This document shows, piece by piece, positions 15,750 to 22,905 of a stretch of 29,316 nt of DNA. Where the stretch lies: NCBI GenBank assembly GCA_902810755.1, contig CADDYT010000074.1, positions 1 to 29,316 of the forward strand, given 5' to 3'. The notes under the pieces are model-generated. The model did not search any database. It saw only the letters and a list, made by a program, of their open reading frames with translations, and was not told where the DNA came from. Origin of the DNA: Chloroflexota bacterium (GTDB taxonomy: Bacteria > Chloroflexota > Ktedonobacteria > Ktedonobacterales > Ktedonobacteraceae). The position numbers and the translations under genes are program-made. Each line of letters opens with the position of its first letter. The first letter of the stretch is position 1.

Positions 15750-16517
15750 TCAGATATGCATAGACATACCGCCATCTACGCTGAGTATCTGGCCGGTGAT
15801 ATAGCCTGCTTCCGGCGAACAGAGGAAGTTGATGGCGTTGGCGATGTCTTCCGGGGTGCCGAAATGGCCCAGAGGGGTTGCCGCAAGCATAGCCTGCCGC
15901 TGCTGCTCGGTCAGGGTAGAGGTGAGTTCGGTCGGAATGAAGCCCGGCGCGATGGCATTGGCGGTGATATTGCGGCTGGCCATCTCTCTGGCCGTGCTGA
16001 TGGTGAGGGCGATGATGGCGGCCTTCGAGGCGGCATAGTTAGCCTGACCGGCGTTGCCAAGCAGGCCGGCCGGTGAAGAAATATTCACGATACGTCCCCA
16101 GCGCGCTCTCATCATGCTGCGCAGCGCCGCTTTGGTGCAAAGGAATGCTGAGCGCAGGTTCGTATTCAGCACGTACTCAAAGTCATTCAGTGACATCTGG
16201 ATAATCAGCTTGTCGCGGGTGGTTCCCGCGTTATTGACGAGAATGGTGATTGGCCCCAGCGCCGCATTGGCCTCGGCAAAGAGGTGCGTCACCTCTTCCT
16301 CCTGACTCACATCGGCCTGAATGGCGATGCAGCGCCGCCCCAGTGCCTCGATGGCGGCCTTTGACTCGGCGGCGGCGTTCGCATTACTGCGATAGTTTAC
16401 GACAATATCAGCCCCTGATTGCGCGAGTCGGTAGGCGGTGGCGCGGCCAATGCCCTGGCTGCTGCCTGTGACAACTGCCACTTTTCCGGCGAGAGGCAAT
16501 TGCTGTTCATTTTCCAT
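15750..16517 (-). CDS. SDR-family oxidoreductase, 3-oxoacyl-ACP reductase (FabG)-like
   Basis: 255-residue reductase. The ATG at 16517 is chosen because AAGGAGG lies just upstream; the ATG 7 codons earlier precedes that signal. Cofactor motif TGSSQGIG (18-25), NNAG (95-98) and the full catalytic set are present: N120, S148, Y161 and K165. The C-terminal GYITGQILSVDGGM is the FabG hallmark. It reduces 3-oxoacyl thioesters or a related ketone with NADPH; genomes of this type hold many paralogues, so the substrate is not certain. It is followed by the methyltransferase. Unlike the SDR at 5537 the catalytic site is intact. Confidence 0.88.
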   Translation of the reverse strand: MENEQQLPLAGKVAVVTGSSQGIGRATAYRLAQSGADIVVNYRSNANAAAESKAAIEALGRRCIAIQADVSQEEEVTHLFAEANAALGPITILVNNAGTTRDKLIIQMSLNDFEYVLNTNLRSAFLCTKAALRSMMRARWGRIVNISSPAGLLGNAGQANYAASKAAIIALTISTAREMASRNITANAIAPGFIPTELTSTLTEQQRQAMLAATPLGHFGTPEDIANAINFLCSPEAGYITGQILSVDGGMSMHI

Positions 16518-16568
16518 AACTGTTCCTCCTTCCAGCATTTCCCCACCCCATCACAGCCCATCGTTGCT

Positions 16569-16577
16569 AGTATAGCA
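16569..16577 (-). promoter_or_regulatory. Extended -10 promoter for the FabG-like gene
   Basis: On the minus strand TGCTATACT forms an extended -10 about 52 bases before the ATG at 16517. No good -35 hexamer stands 17 bases upstream, which is common for extended -10 promoters. It lies in the 136-base gap after the pentapeptide gene, so fabG and the methyltransferase can be transcribed independently of that gene. Confidence 0.45.
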
Positions 16578-16653
16578 CATAGAATGCTGTCCGTGCGGGA
16601 AATTGCCGGGTTTTAGCAGGAGATTACGCAATTGCTCTGGTCAAACCGGTGAG

Positions 16654-18399
16654 TTACGACGTTTTTGAACGCCTTCTGCCGCTATTTTTCCCTTTTTGTA
16701 CCCTCGTGTCCCGCCTATGCCCGTTGCCGTTTCCATTGCTATGTCCATTTCCGTTCCCATTGCCCTGCTCATGCCCGTTCCCGTTTGTGCCATGCCCGAT
16801 TTCGAGCGCGACGAGTTCAGGCTCGGTAGGCGCGGATTCGAGGAGGGTTTCGGTTGCACCATCGAGTGCGATCAATTCAGATTCAGGCCTCGCGGCTTCT
16901 ACCGAGGTTTCATCTGCAACGCCGTCTGCTGTCCATGCTGGCATGGTACGCGGAACTTCGCCTTCAGAGAAGGATGGCGCACTTTCGGCAATGGAAGGCT
17001 CGCTCTCCTCGATGGACGACTCACTTTCTGAAAGAGAGAGTTGACTTTCAGGCGTAGAAGGTACGCTTTCAAAGAGGGGTGGCTCAGCGACGGCTGCTTC
17101 GGAGATTGGCGAGGGTAGAGGCGCAATATCGGCTATCTCGATTTCTTCGATGTCTGATAGCAGCGACCGGTTCACTGCATCCTCGTTTGGGGCAGTCTCA
17201 CCGACGGTGTCAGTCATATCACTGGCTACGTTGCTCTCTGTCTGGCCCCTTGCATCGGTTTCAGCTTCGCCGATCTCGCTAACATCACCATCGCCGATTT
17301 CACGGATTTCAGCGTCGGTCGGTTCGCTTCCCTGGCTGGCGCTGACGGCAGCGGTTTCAAGGGTGACAGCCTCGCTGATTTCGGTAATTTCGCCCTCGAT
17401 AACGCCATCGGTTTCAAAAGATACAGGGGTTGGAGAAGCTGCACGGGTTTTTGCTGGCGTAGGCGATACGTCCAGATCGGGAATTTCTATAAACTCTCCC
17501 TTGCTGGCCGCCTCGCTCTGTTTCGCTTTTACATCGGGCGTCTCTGCTATAGCAGAGAATGGGGAGTGGGGAGATGGGGCTTGCGCGCCTGTGGTTGATG
17601 GAAGTGCAGTCTTGTTCAGGCGCGGCAGGCGGGGCAGCGTGAGATCGGTGTCGGCCTCGAACTGGCTGGTGGCATCGTAAATGGCGGTGTCAAGCTGTTG
17701 CTGGCTCAGGTTGCGCGCGCCGTGCAAGTTTGCGCCGAAGAGGATGGTGTTGTGCATATCGGCGACTTGCAGGTTGGCGTTGACCAGAATGGCGTTGTGC
17801 AGGTCGGCGTGAGAAAGGTTCGCGCCGGTCAGGTCTGCACCGGTCAGATCGGCGCCGGAGAGATCGGCGCCGGAGAGGTCGGCCATAAAAAGGTTCGCGC
17901 CTCGTAAGCGGGCTTCGCGCAGGTTGGCCTGCCCGAGAAAGCGGCGCGAGAGGTCGCGTTCGGATAGATCGACACGGGCAAGGGCCAGCGGCTGCCAGCG
18001 CGAGGAAAGGGGTAATCGCTGCCCTTTGCTATCAAAAGCAATGGGCATCTCTTCAACGAGTGGAATGCGCGCCAGTTCGCGCTCGATATGCAGGAAGGTG
18101 GCTATCTCGGCGTGCTGTTGCGAAACGGCCTGGGCCAGTTCCGCATTTTTCTGTTTCCACGTGTTCCAGTCGCTCTCAACCTGCTGGACGCCTGCGATCA
18201 GCTTTGCCTCTATAGCGAGCGCGCGTCTCTCCTGCTTCATTTCCCAGTTGCGCTGCCTGCTCTCCTGCGCGTTTTCCCAGGCGCTGTGCTGAGCCTGCGT
18301 TCTCTGTAAATAGCGGTAGTGTATTTTGAGCGCGATCAATGTACCCAGAAAACCGGCCAGTAAAGCAATGATGGCGGATACTATCACTGTCCCTATCAT
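16654..18399 (-). CDS. Membrane-anchored pentapeptide-repeat protein with acidic and Asn/Gly/His-rich tail
   Basis: 581 residues. An N-terminal membrane helix (3-25) is followed by a charged helical region that may form a coiled coil (about 30-112). Residues 155-230 are about fifteen pentapeptide repeats of the A(D/N)LxG type (ADLSG, ADLTG, ANLSH), which fold as a right-handed quadrilateral beta-helix. Residues 250-545 are acidic, rich in Glu, Ser, Thr and Pro, and probably disordered. The end is a Gly-Asn-His repeat (NGNGH units) followed by a basic tail. Function unknown: the layout suggests a scaffold with the repeat domain held near the membrane and a long flexible, possibly metal-binding tail. 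It is transcribed away from the DUF971 gene. GGGAG precedes the ATG. Confidence 0.82.
   Translation of the reverse strand: MIGTVIVSAIIALLAGFLGTLIALKIHYRYLQRTQAQHSAWENAQESRQRNWEMKQERRALAIEAKLIAGVQQVESDWNTWKQKNAELAQAVSQQHAEIATFLHIERELARIPLVEEMPIAFDSKGQRLPLSSRWQPLALARVDLSERDLSRRFLGQANLREARLRGANLFMADLSGADLSGADLTGADLTGANLSHADLHNAILVNANLQVADMHNTILFGANLHGARNLSQQQLDTAIYDATSQFEADTDLTLPRLPRLNKTALPSTTGAQAPSPHSPFSAIAETPDVKAKQSEAASKGEFIEIPDLDVSPTPAKTRAASPTPVSFETDGVIEGEITEISEAVTLETAAVSASQGSEPTDAEIREIGDGDVSEIGEAETDARGQTESNVASDMTDTVGETAPNEDAVNRSLLSDIEEIEIADIAPLPSPISEAAVAEPPLFESVPSTPESQLSLSESESSIEESEPSIAESAPSFSEGEVPRTMPAWTADGVADETSVEAARPESELIALDGATETLLESAPTEPELVALEIGHGTNGNGHEQGNGNGNGHSNGNGNGHRRDTRVQKGKNSGRRRSKTS
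16716..16799. repeat. Hexamer-like degenerate repeat encoding the Asn-Gly-His tail
   Basis: Recurring ATGCCCG, TTCCCG and TTGCCG-type units encode the alternating Asn-Gly and Gly-His residues of the pentapeptide protein tail. Such short-unit coding repeats can change length by slippage. Confidence 0.65.
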
Positions 18400-18680
18400 A
18401 ATCCCTGTCTCCCGCTGTTATATCGCTATTCTTCGATACAAATACGTCTTCATGAAAAAAAACTCGTCATTCTCTATGCTTTGTATAACGCGATTGAGCT
18501 ATGGCAGGTAACTTTTCACCATATTCCCTCATATGCAGGATGGTCAGAAGATATAATGGATTTCTGCAAGGGATGGGCATATAATGGTCTCGGTGTTTTT
18601 ATCAGTAGAGCCTGTTATCCGGTTTTCCTGGTATGTGTAACAGGCATTGCCATAGCGATATGTAAAGAGGAAAGACCCAT
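18400..18680. other. Divergent intergenic region with two TATAAT boxes
   Basis: This 281-base gap separates the minus-strand pentapeptide gene from the plus-strand DUF971 gene. It is AT-rich compared with its flanks. Two plus-strand TATAAT hexamers (18552-18557 and 18580-18585, each inside ATATAATGG) could be -10 boxes for the DUF971 gene, but neither has a convincing -35. On the minus strand TATAAC lies about 20 bases before the pentapeptide ATG. I find no believable gene here; the plus-strand reading frame starting near 18481 has no ribosome site. Confidence 0.4.
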
Positions 18681-19028
18681 ATGCCATACGATCATCCATC
18701 GCCGGTCTCGTTTCTGCTGGATGAAGAGAACCGGAAGCTTATTCTGACCTGGAGTGACGAACACGAGAGCATCCATAGCTGGGAGGCGTTGCGCTGGGCC
18801 TGCCCCTGTGCCTGGTGCGCGGGCGAGGGCGGGCTGCCCGGCATGCTCGCGAAGAAGCAGAGCTTGAGTATTGAAGAGACTACGCTGGTCAACATCGAAC
18901 CCGTTGGCCGCTACGGCCTCACCCCTGTCTGGGAAGACGGCCACCACACGGGCATCTACACCTATGAAAAGCTGCGTGCCAGTTGCGAATGTGACGAGTG
19001 CCGCAAGCGACAGGGATTTATGCCCTAG
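18681..19028 (+). CDS. DUF971-family protein (gamma-butyrobetaine hydroxylase N-terminal-like domain)
   Basis: 115-residue protein consisting of one DUF971 domain. Family features are visible in order: the LILTWSDEHES strand, LRWACPCAWC (38-46), VEPVGRYGL-type turn (NIEPVGRYGL, 71-80), VWEDGHHTGIYTYEKLR (83-99). DUF971 occurs in gamma-butyrobetaine hydroxylases and beside Fe-S assembly proteins, where its cysteines may bind zinc or iron. This copy has two CxCxxC motifs (Cys 41, 43, 46 and Cys 102, 104, 107), enough for a metal site between the two ends of the domain. GAGGAAAG precedes the ATG. It stands as a single gene; the downstream hairpin at 19084 could end its transcript, though its T-tract is on the other strand. 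Confidence 0.85.
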   Translation: MPYDHPSPVSFLLDEENRKLILTWSDEHESIHSWEALRWACPCAWCAGEGGLPGMLAKKQSLSIEETTLVNIEPVGRYGLTPVWEDGHHTGIYTYEKLRASCECDECRKRQGFMP

Positions 19029-19034
19029 CCCATG

Positions 19035-19063
19035 TTAACAACCGTTACAAATCCCGTTATATG
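19035..19063 (+). promoter_or_regulatory. Possible promoter for the 51-residue membrane peptide
   Basis: TTAACA (19035-19040) and TATATG (19058-19063) are spaced by 17 bases. Transcription would start near 19070, so the hairpin at 19084-19121 would fall in the leader of the small gene. The match is moderate (five and four of six consensus bases). Confidence 0.3.
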
Positions 19064-19083
19064 TAATTGAAGATGAAAAAAGA

Positions 19084-19121
19084 GGAAGCTTCCTGCATTG
19101 AAGGTCATTCAGGAAGCTTCC
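19084..19121 (-). terminator. Perfect 12-bp hairpin with minus-strand T-tract
   Basis: GGAAGCTTCCTG (19084-19095) and CAGGAAGCTTCC (19110-19121) pair perfectly around a 14-base loop. Read on the minus strand the stem is followed by TCTTTTTTC, the form of an intrinsic terminator. It would end transcripts of the VOC-domain gene that stops at 19293, giving a long 3' tail antisense to the small gene at 19144. On the plus strand it would be a leader or end hairpin without a T-tract. Confidence 0.65.
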
Positions 19122-19143
19122 GTTAAAAACGGGAGCAATGCTT

Positions 19144-19299
19144 ATGGCTATGAATGGTATCAGCGCAAAAATGCCGACTGTACACACTCACTCACGACGC
19201 CCTCGCGTCTATATTTCTGGTCTGGTCGTGCGCCTTTTGATCGCTTTTGTGATTAGCTGGCTGATCGTGTTCGCTTTCTTCGCCACCGTCGCTCACTGA
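19144..19299 (+). CDS. 51-residue single-helix membrane peptide
   Basis: Small open frame that encodes a basic, His/Arg-containing N-terminal half (residues 1-25, with HTHSRRPR) and one strong membrane helix (about 28-50). GGGAG (19131-19135) stands 8 bases before the ATG at 19144; an in-frame ATG at 19138 is too close to it. No family recognised. The last 7 bases overlap the end of the convergent VOC-domain gene. The topology predicts a basic N-terminus inside the cell. Coding status rests on the ribosome site, the helix and the otherwise empty 264-base gap. Confidence 0.5.
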   Translation: MAMNGISAKMPTVHTHSRRPRVYISGLVVRLLIAFVISWLIVFAFFATVAH

Positions 19300-20141
19300 T
19301 CCTGCTGTTCTTTCTGCTCAAGGGCCTCTTCGTTCTCGAAGCGCACGCCGTAACGCCCGCTCAGGTAGTCATACATGTTATCGGCGAAGTGGTGTGGGTT
19401 GATGAAGCCGCGATTCTCAGGCTTGATTTCTGAGAGCTGGATCATCAGACGCGTATCGCCGTTGCGGTAATGGCAGTAGAGCGACCAGCGTTCGTTGCGT
19501 TCCAGCAGGGTGAAATCGGATGAGATGGAGCCGGAACCGTTGCCGTTGCGTTCGCGCCGCAGTTGCGCGTGGCGGGCGAGGTGATGATAGGCGGCGTCCA
19601 GATTGTCAACGACGAAGCCGATATGGTGCCAGCGACTGGGCAGACCGTCCGAGAGCGGCGCTTTCTCGGCAGCGAAGAGGAAGAGTGCTGTATTGCCCGT
19701 CGTCAGCACGGTCTGGTGGCGGTCATCGCGCACAACGGTCATGCCCAGTACCTCGCTGAAGAAGTTTTTCGCGTCCTCGCGGTCGGCAACGGTGATTGCC
19801 AGATGATCGAAACCATAGTTTGTCCACATGCCCTGCTGACCGGTGGCCGTTGCCTCGCTTAATGGTTTTGCCTCAACGTGAAATGTATTCGTCTTGAAGT
19901 GCGTGACGCTCTCGCCGATGAACATATCGGGAAAGACCTCATCTCCATTCGGCGTGCTGATACGGATGCGATGTCCGACCAGCAAACCCTCCGGCAGGGC
20001 GTGTTCCAGCGCCTCGTGAAAAATCTCCTGTGGATTGACCTCCGCCTCGTATGGTTGCCCGTTGACCACCAGTGTCAAAGGGAGTGTGCGTGTCGTATTC
20101 GTATTCGTCTGCTCGCTTTGCTGCCGTGCCTGATTTGCCAT
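19293..20141 (-). CDS. VOC/glyoxalase-domain protein with N-terminal beta-grasp-like region
   Basis: 282 residues. After a polar N-terminus, residues 20-92 (LPLTLVVNGQPYEAEVNPQE start) look like a beta-grasp domain; the opening resembles the [2Fe-2S] domain of molybdo-hydroxylases, but the cluster cysteines are missing. Residues 109-235 form a vicinal-oxygen-chelate unit: GFDHLAITVADREDAKNFFS with His113, VLGMTVV, ALFLF, then SRWHHIGFVVDNLDAAYHHL with His172/173, and LMIQLSE. This is the layout of glyoxalase I, fosfomycin-resistance and extradiol dioxygenase proteins. A conserved-looking tail (PHHFADNMYDYLSGRYG) follows. Substrate unknown. AAGGA lies upstream of the ATG. Transcript probably ends at the hairpin at 19084. 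Confidence 0.82.
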   Translation of the reverse strand: MANQARQQSEQTNTNTTRTLPLTLVVNGQPYEAEVNPQEIFHEALEHALPEGLLVGHRIRISTPNGDEVFPDMFIGESVTHFKTNTFHVEAKPLSEATATGQQGMWTNYGFDHLAITVADREDAKNFFSEVLGMTVVRDDRHQTVLTTGNTALFLFAAEKAPLSDGLPSRWHHIGFVVDNLDAAYHHLARHAQLRRERNGNGSGSISSDFTLLERNERWSLYCHYRNGDTRLMIQLSEIKPENRGFINPHHFADNMYDYLSGRYGVRFENEEALEQKEQQDQ

Positions 20142-20237
20142 TGCCTGCCTATCCTTTCTTTGTCTCTTGCTGAGAAAATGTTTCCGTATGACCTATAGCA
20201 TAGAAACCGACCCTGTGCAAGGGTAAAGTCCTGAGGA

Positions 20238-20268
20238 TTGGCATGAATCGCTCAAGATGCTCTATAAC
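20238..20268 (+). promoter_or_regulatory. Weak promoter candidate for the FMN reductase gene
   Basis: TTGGCA (20238-20243) is followed after 19 bases by TATAAC (20263-20268), within the 209-base gap between the VOC gene and the FMN reductase gene. The spacer is longer than ideal. No other plus-strand signal in this gap is better. Confidence 0.25.
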
Positions 20269-20350
20269 TATAGTGGGGTTTGTTCTGCTGAGATCATACA
20301 AGCTCCACATTTGCGAAGCGAACAATATCACTCGATTATCTGGAGTATCT

Positions 20351-20944
20351 ATGGCAATTATTCTTGGTATTGGCGGCAGTTTGCGCCCCGGTTCGGTCTC
20401 CGCGCTGGCCTTGCAGGTCGCGCTGGCCGGGGCAGAAAGCGTAGGGGCAGAGACGCGCACCATCGATCTGGCGCAGTTACCCCTGCCCATGTTTCATGGC
20501 ACCTATGAACTGGATAGTTACACTCCCGAAGGGCGCAAGGCTATTCTCACATTGTTGAACGCGACGCGCGAAGCCAATGGTCTTATCCTCGCTTCTCCTA
20601 CCTATCATAACACCATCAGTGGCTCGTTGAAAAACGCGCTGGATTATATGGAACTACTGAACAATGACCACCCTCCCCGGCTTGAGGGCAAAGTGGTGGG
20701 CGTTATCTCGGTGCAGCTTGGCACTTCCGGCACGGGCAACAATACACTGACGACGATGATTCTGGCCGCTCGTGCCATGCGCGCCTGGGTTGCCCCGTCA
20801 ATGGTCGCCGTTTCCAACAGCCCCAACGCTTTTGATGAAGAGGGGCAGCCCAGAGATGCGACTATCCGACAACGGCTGCACGCGCTGGGAGTCGAGGTAG
20901 CAAAAGCAAGTGAGATGTTTGCGAACTACTGGAAAGTCGAATAG
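20351..20944 (+). CDS. NADPH-dependent FMN reductase family protein
   Basis: 197-residue flavodoxin-like protein. The ATG at 20351 follows TGGAG by 6 bases and starts exactly at the first beta strand (MAIILGIGGSLR); the longer frame upstream is non-coding. GGSLRPGS (8-15) is the FMN phosphate loop and ASPTYHNTISGSLKNALDY (about 79-97) is the family's flavin and dimer motif, as in SsuE, ChrR and azoreductases of this group. It would reduce flavin or quinone-like compounds with NADPH. It converges with the DUF2236 gene and is separated from it by the 29-bp palindrome. Confidence 0.9.
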   Translation: MAIILGIGGSLRPGSVSALALQVALAGAESVGAETRTIDLAQLPLPMFHGTYELDSYTPEGRKAILTLLNATREANGLILASPTYHNTISGSLKNALDYMELLNNDHPPRLEGKVVGVISVQLGTSGTGNNTLTTMILAARAMRAWVAPSMVAVSNSPNAFDEEGQPRDATIRQRLHALGVEVAKASEMFANYWKVE

Positions 20945-20990
20945 ACCGTTCTTAAACCGCAGGCTCCAGTTAGCACATTATGCGCTGTTC

Positions 20991-21080
20991 GTATGTCCTG
21001 CTGAGCGCAGCGAAGCATCCGGCGACCTACCTGTGACTATTTCGACGATCAGATGCTTCGCTGCGCTCAGCAGGACATAC
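20991..21080. repeat. Perfect 29-bp inverted repeat (dispersed palindromic element)
   Basis: The left arm (20991-21019, starting GTATGTCCTGCTGAGCGCAG) and right arm (21052-21080) are exact reverse complements around a 32-base loop. The CTGAGCGCAGCGAAGCATC core is of the kind found as dispersed repeats in many bacterial genomes, and a diverged arm also starts this window. Lying between two convergent genes it could act as a bidirectional transcript end, but the right arm reaches 14 bases into the DUF2236 coding region. No T-tract flanks it. Confidence 0.85.
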
Positions 21081-21897
21081 TCGTTTCCTGCATCAGACGC
21101 CGGGTGATGGGCAGGACGCGCAGGCTCAAGGGCAGACGAGGGACGACGGTACGAATGCCGAGCGTTGAGAGATCGAAAGCGACCTGCTGCCGTTTGCTCC
21201 ATTCCAGACCATAGATTTCGCGCACGGGCGGTGGCAGGATGGCGATGGTGAAGTACAGGTTGAACAGCAGCAGGGGATGCAGTACTCTGGGAACCGGCGG
21301 GAAGAGGACGACGCGGGCGATTTGCCGCGCCTGGGCAGTGGCAGCCAGTTTGTTGCTGTAGACCATATCGTGGACATACTGGCGCAGGTCGGCGGCGGTC
21401 GCGGGCATATCGTGCGGCGGGAGACCGAGCAGGCGCACCAACTCTTTCGATTCCTGGTAGTACTGGTTCTGCTCTTCCTCACTGAGCGGCCCGACCAGCA
21501 GGGGATAGATGAGCAGGATAGTATCGATCAGCGTGGCATGCACCCAGAGCAGAAGTTCGGGGTCGCGCGCCCGGTAGGGGGTGCCGCTGGCGAAATCACC
21601 GGCGTCGGTTGGCAGGAAGCCGTGGACATGGGTGTGCAGGCGGTTGATGGTGCGCGCCGCTTTGAATGCCTTCTCTGTGTTGCCAAATGTGAGCAACTGG
21701 CCCAGCACGAAGGTACGGTCTGATCTGCCGATGGGGTCGCGCAGATAGCTGCTATGCTGGCCTACCCCCGTTGCGACGAGCGGGTGGGCCAGTTGCATCA
21801 GCACGGCCCTTGCCCCGCCGAGATTGATGATCGCTTCCTGAGCGACTCTCCAGGTGACGCTTCCTGCTGTTGACCGGGAATCTGGCATATGAGTCAC
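21067..21897 (-). CDS. DUF2236 (MpaB/rubber-oxygenase-type) protein
   Basis: 276 residues. Family features: LMQLAHPLVATGVGQHS (34-49), a PIGRSDRTF turn, the LTFG segment, RLHTHVHG (86-93) and DPELLLWVHATL (112-123). In the latex-clearing oxygenases and MpaB relatives such histidines serve haem or metal binding; His38, His48, His88, His90, His92 and His120 are candidates here. Substrate unknown. A GTG start is used because AAGGA lies 6 bases before it; ATG at 21888 is the alternative. The last residues (about MSC plus the stop) are encoded inside the right arm of the palindrome, so the C-terminus was probably rewritten by insertion of that element. Confidence 0.83.
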   Translation of the reverse strand: MTHMPDSRSTAGSVTWRVAQEAIINLGGARAVLMQLAHPLVATGVGQHSSYLRDPIGRSDRTFVLGQLLTFGNTEKAFKAARTINRLHTHVHGFLPTDAGDFASGTPYRARDPELLLWVHATLIDTILLIYPLLVGPLSEEEQNQYYQESKELVRLLGLPPHDMPATAADLRQYVHDMVYSNKLAATAQARQIARVVLFPPVPRVLHPLLLFNLYFTIAILPPPVREIYGLEWSKRQQVAFDLSTLGIRTVVPRLPLSLRVLPITRRLMQETSMSC

Positions 21898-21944
21898 CCG
21901 CTTTCCTTAAGATGTTCGTTATCTCTCGCCCTATCAGCGTTTTG

Positions 21945-22772
21945 TTACTCTGTTTGTCGCTGCTGCTCCAGATTTCTCAGATACGCCTTGCCCGCCAGTA
22001 TCTCAGCCTTTTCCGGGTCCTCTCGCATCAGTTGCAGGGCAAAAGCGATATCGGGATTCGGTGCCAGCGTCAGGTCGCGGCGGTCTTCCTGCACGGCCTG
22101 CAAAATTTCCTGCGCTACCTGCTCAGGTGTGAGCAGCGCCTGAATATTGAGATGAGCTATCGGGTCTGCTTCTTGATGAATCATCGGCGTATCCACCCAG
22201 GCGGGATAGACGGTGGTGATCCCTATCCCGCTGCCATAGAGTTCGATACGCAACGCAATGGAGAAGCCGCGCACGGCCCATTTCGAGGCGCAGTAGCCAC
22301 TGAGCAGTGGCGCGCCCAGCTTGCCTGCGACAGAGCTTAAGAAGACGAAATGGCCGCTGTGCTGCTCGCGCATGGTTGGCAGTGCCGCCTTGACGCAGTT
22401 AAAGGTTCCCATGAAGTTAATATTCATCATGGTTTGCATCTCTTGTGTGGTGAAGGTATCAATCGAGCCGCCGCGCCCGATACCTGCGCTGGTCACGACC
22501 AGATCGATGCGCCCGTGAGCCTCAACAACCTGCTGCATCAGCGCCTGTACTGACGCCTCATCTGTAACATCCGTATAGATCGCGCGCACGTCTCCCGCCG
22601 CTTCGCGGCTCTGGCGGATATGCCGCTCTGCCGCCTGCAAGCCTTGCCGATTGATGTCTGCCAGCGTCACGTGCGCGCCCCTGTCGTGTAGAGCGCGAGC
22701 CGTTGCCAGCCCGATACCACTTGCTCCACCAGTGATGACCGCGACCGCTCCCGCGAAGTTTGTCAATGCCAT
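21945..22772 (-). CDS. SDR-family NAD(P)-dependent oxidoreductase
   Basis: 275-residue SDR with all classical features: TGGASGIG (14-21), TSAG in place of NNAG (94-97), N118, S147, Y160 and K164. The extended C-terminus (about 215-275) contains TPEQVAQEILQAV and a helical segment, as in SDRs acting on steroids, retinol-like or acyl substrates rather than the compact FabG type. Substrate unknown. AGGAG stands 8 bases before the ATG. The gene lies downstream of the PYQQ membrane protein on the same strand, with an 11-bp inverted repeat in between that could be operator or terminator. Confidence 0.88.
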   Translation of the reverse strand: MALTNFAGAVAVITGGASGIGLATARALHDRGAHVTLADINRQGLQAAERHIRQSREAAGDVRAIYTDVTDEASVQALMQQVVEAHGRIDLVVTSAGIGRGGSIDTFTTQEMQTMMNINFMGTFNCVKAALPTMREQHSGHFVFLSSVAGKLGAPLLSGYCASKWAVRGFSIALRIELYGSGIGITTVYPAWVDTPMIHQEADPIAHLNIQALLTPEQVAQEILQAVQEDRRDLTLAPNPDIAFALQLMREDPEKAEILAGKAYLRNLEQQRQTE

Positions 22773-22793
22773 ATCTGGCTCCTCTCAAAGAAA

Positions 22794-22826
22794 ATCAGGT
22801 GGTACAGCTTTTATATACCACCTGAT
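22794..22826 (-). promoter_or_regulatory. 11-bp inverted repeat upstream of the SDR gene (operator or terminator)
   Basis: ATCAGGTGGTA (22794-22804) and TACCACCTGAT (22816-22826) are exact reverse complements around an 11-base AT-rich centre that contains TATATA. On the minus strand the stem is followed by TTTTC, so it could terminate the upstream membrane-protein transcript. Equally, a dimeric repressor could bind the arms and block a -10 box in the centre. The sequence alone does not decide. Confidence 0.6.
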
Positions 22827-22905
22827 CTTATAATCTGGAAGGGTGCGTGTCAACGCGAGCGGTGCCGCGAAACCTTGACAGGTTGGCGAAAATGCGCTTC
22901 GCCTT

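Noticed and set aside
7585..18650. 12-base match TGTGTAACAGGC near 7591 and 18635
   Set aside because: A 12-base match is expected by chance in a window of this size and the flanks do not match.
18481..18747. 88-codon plus-strand frame before the DUF971 gene, with one hydrophobic stretch
   Set aside because: TTG start without a ribosome site, and its last 67 bases overlap the well-supported DUF971 gene.
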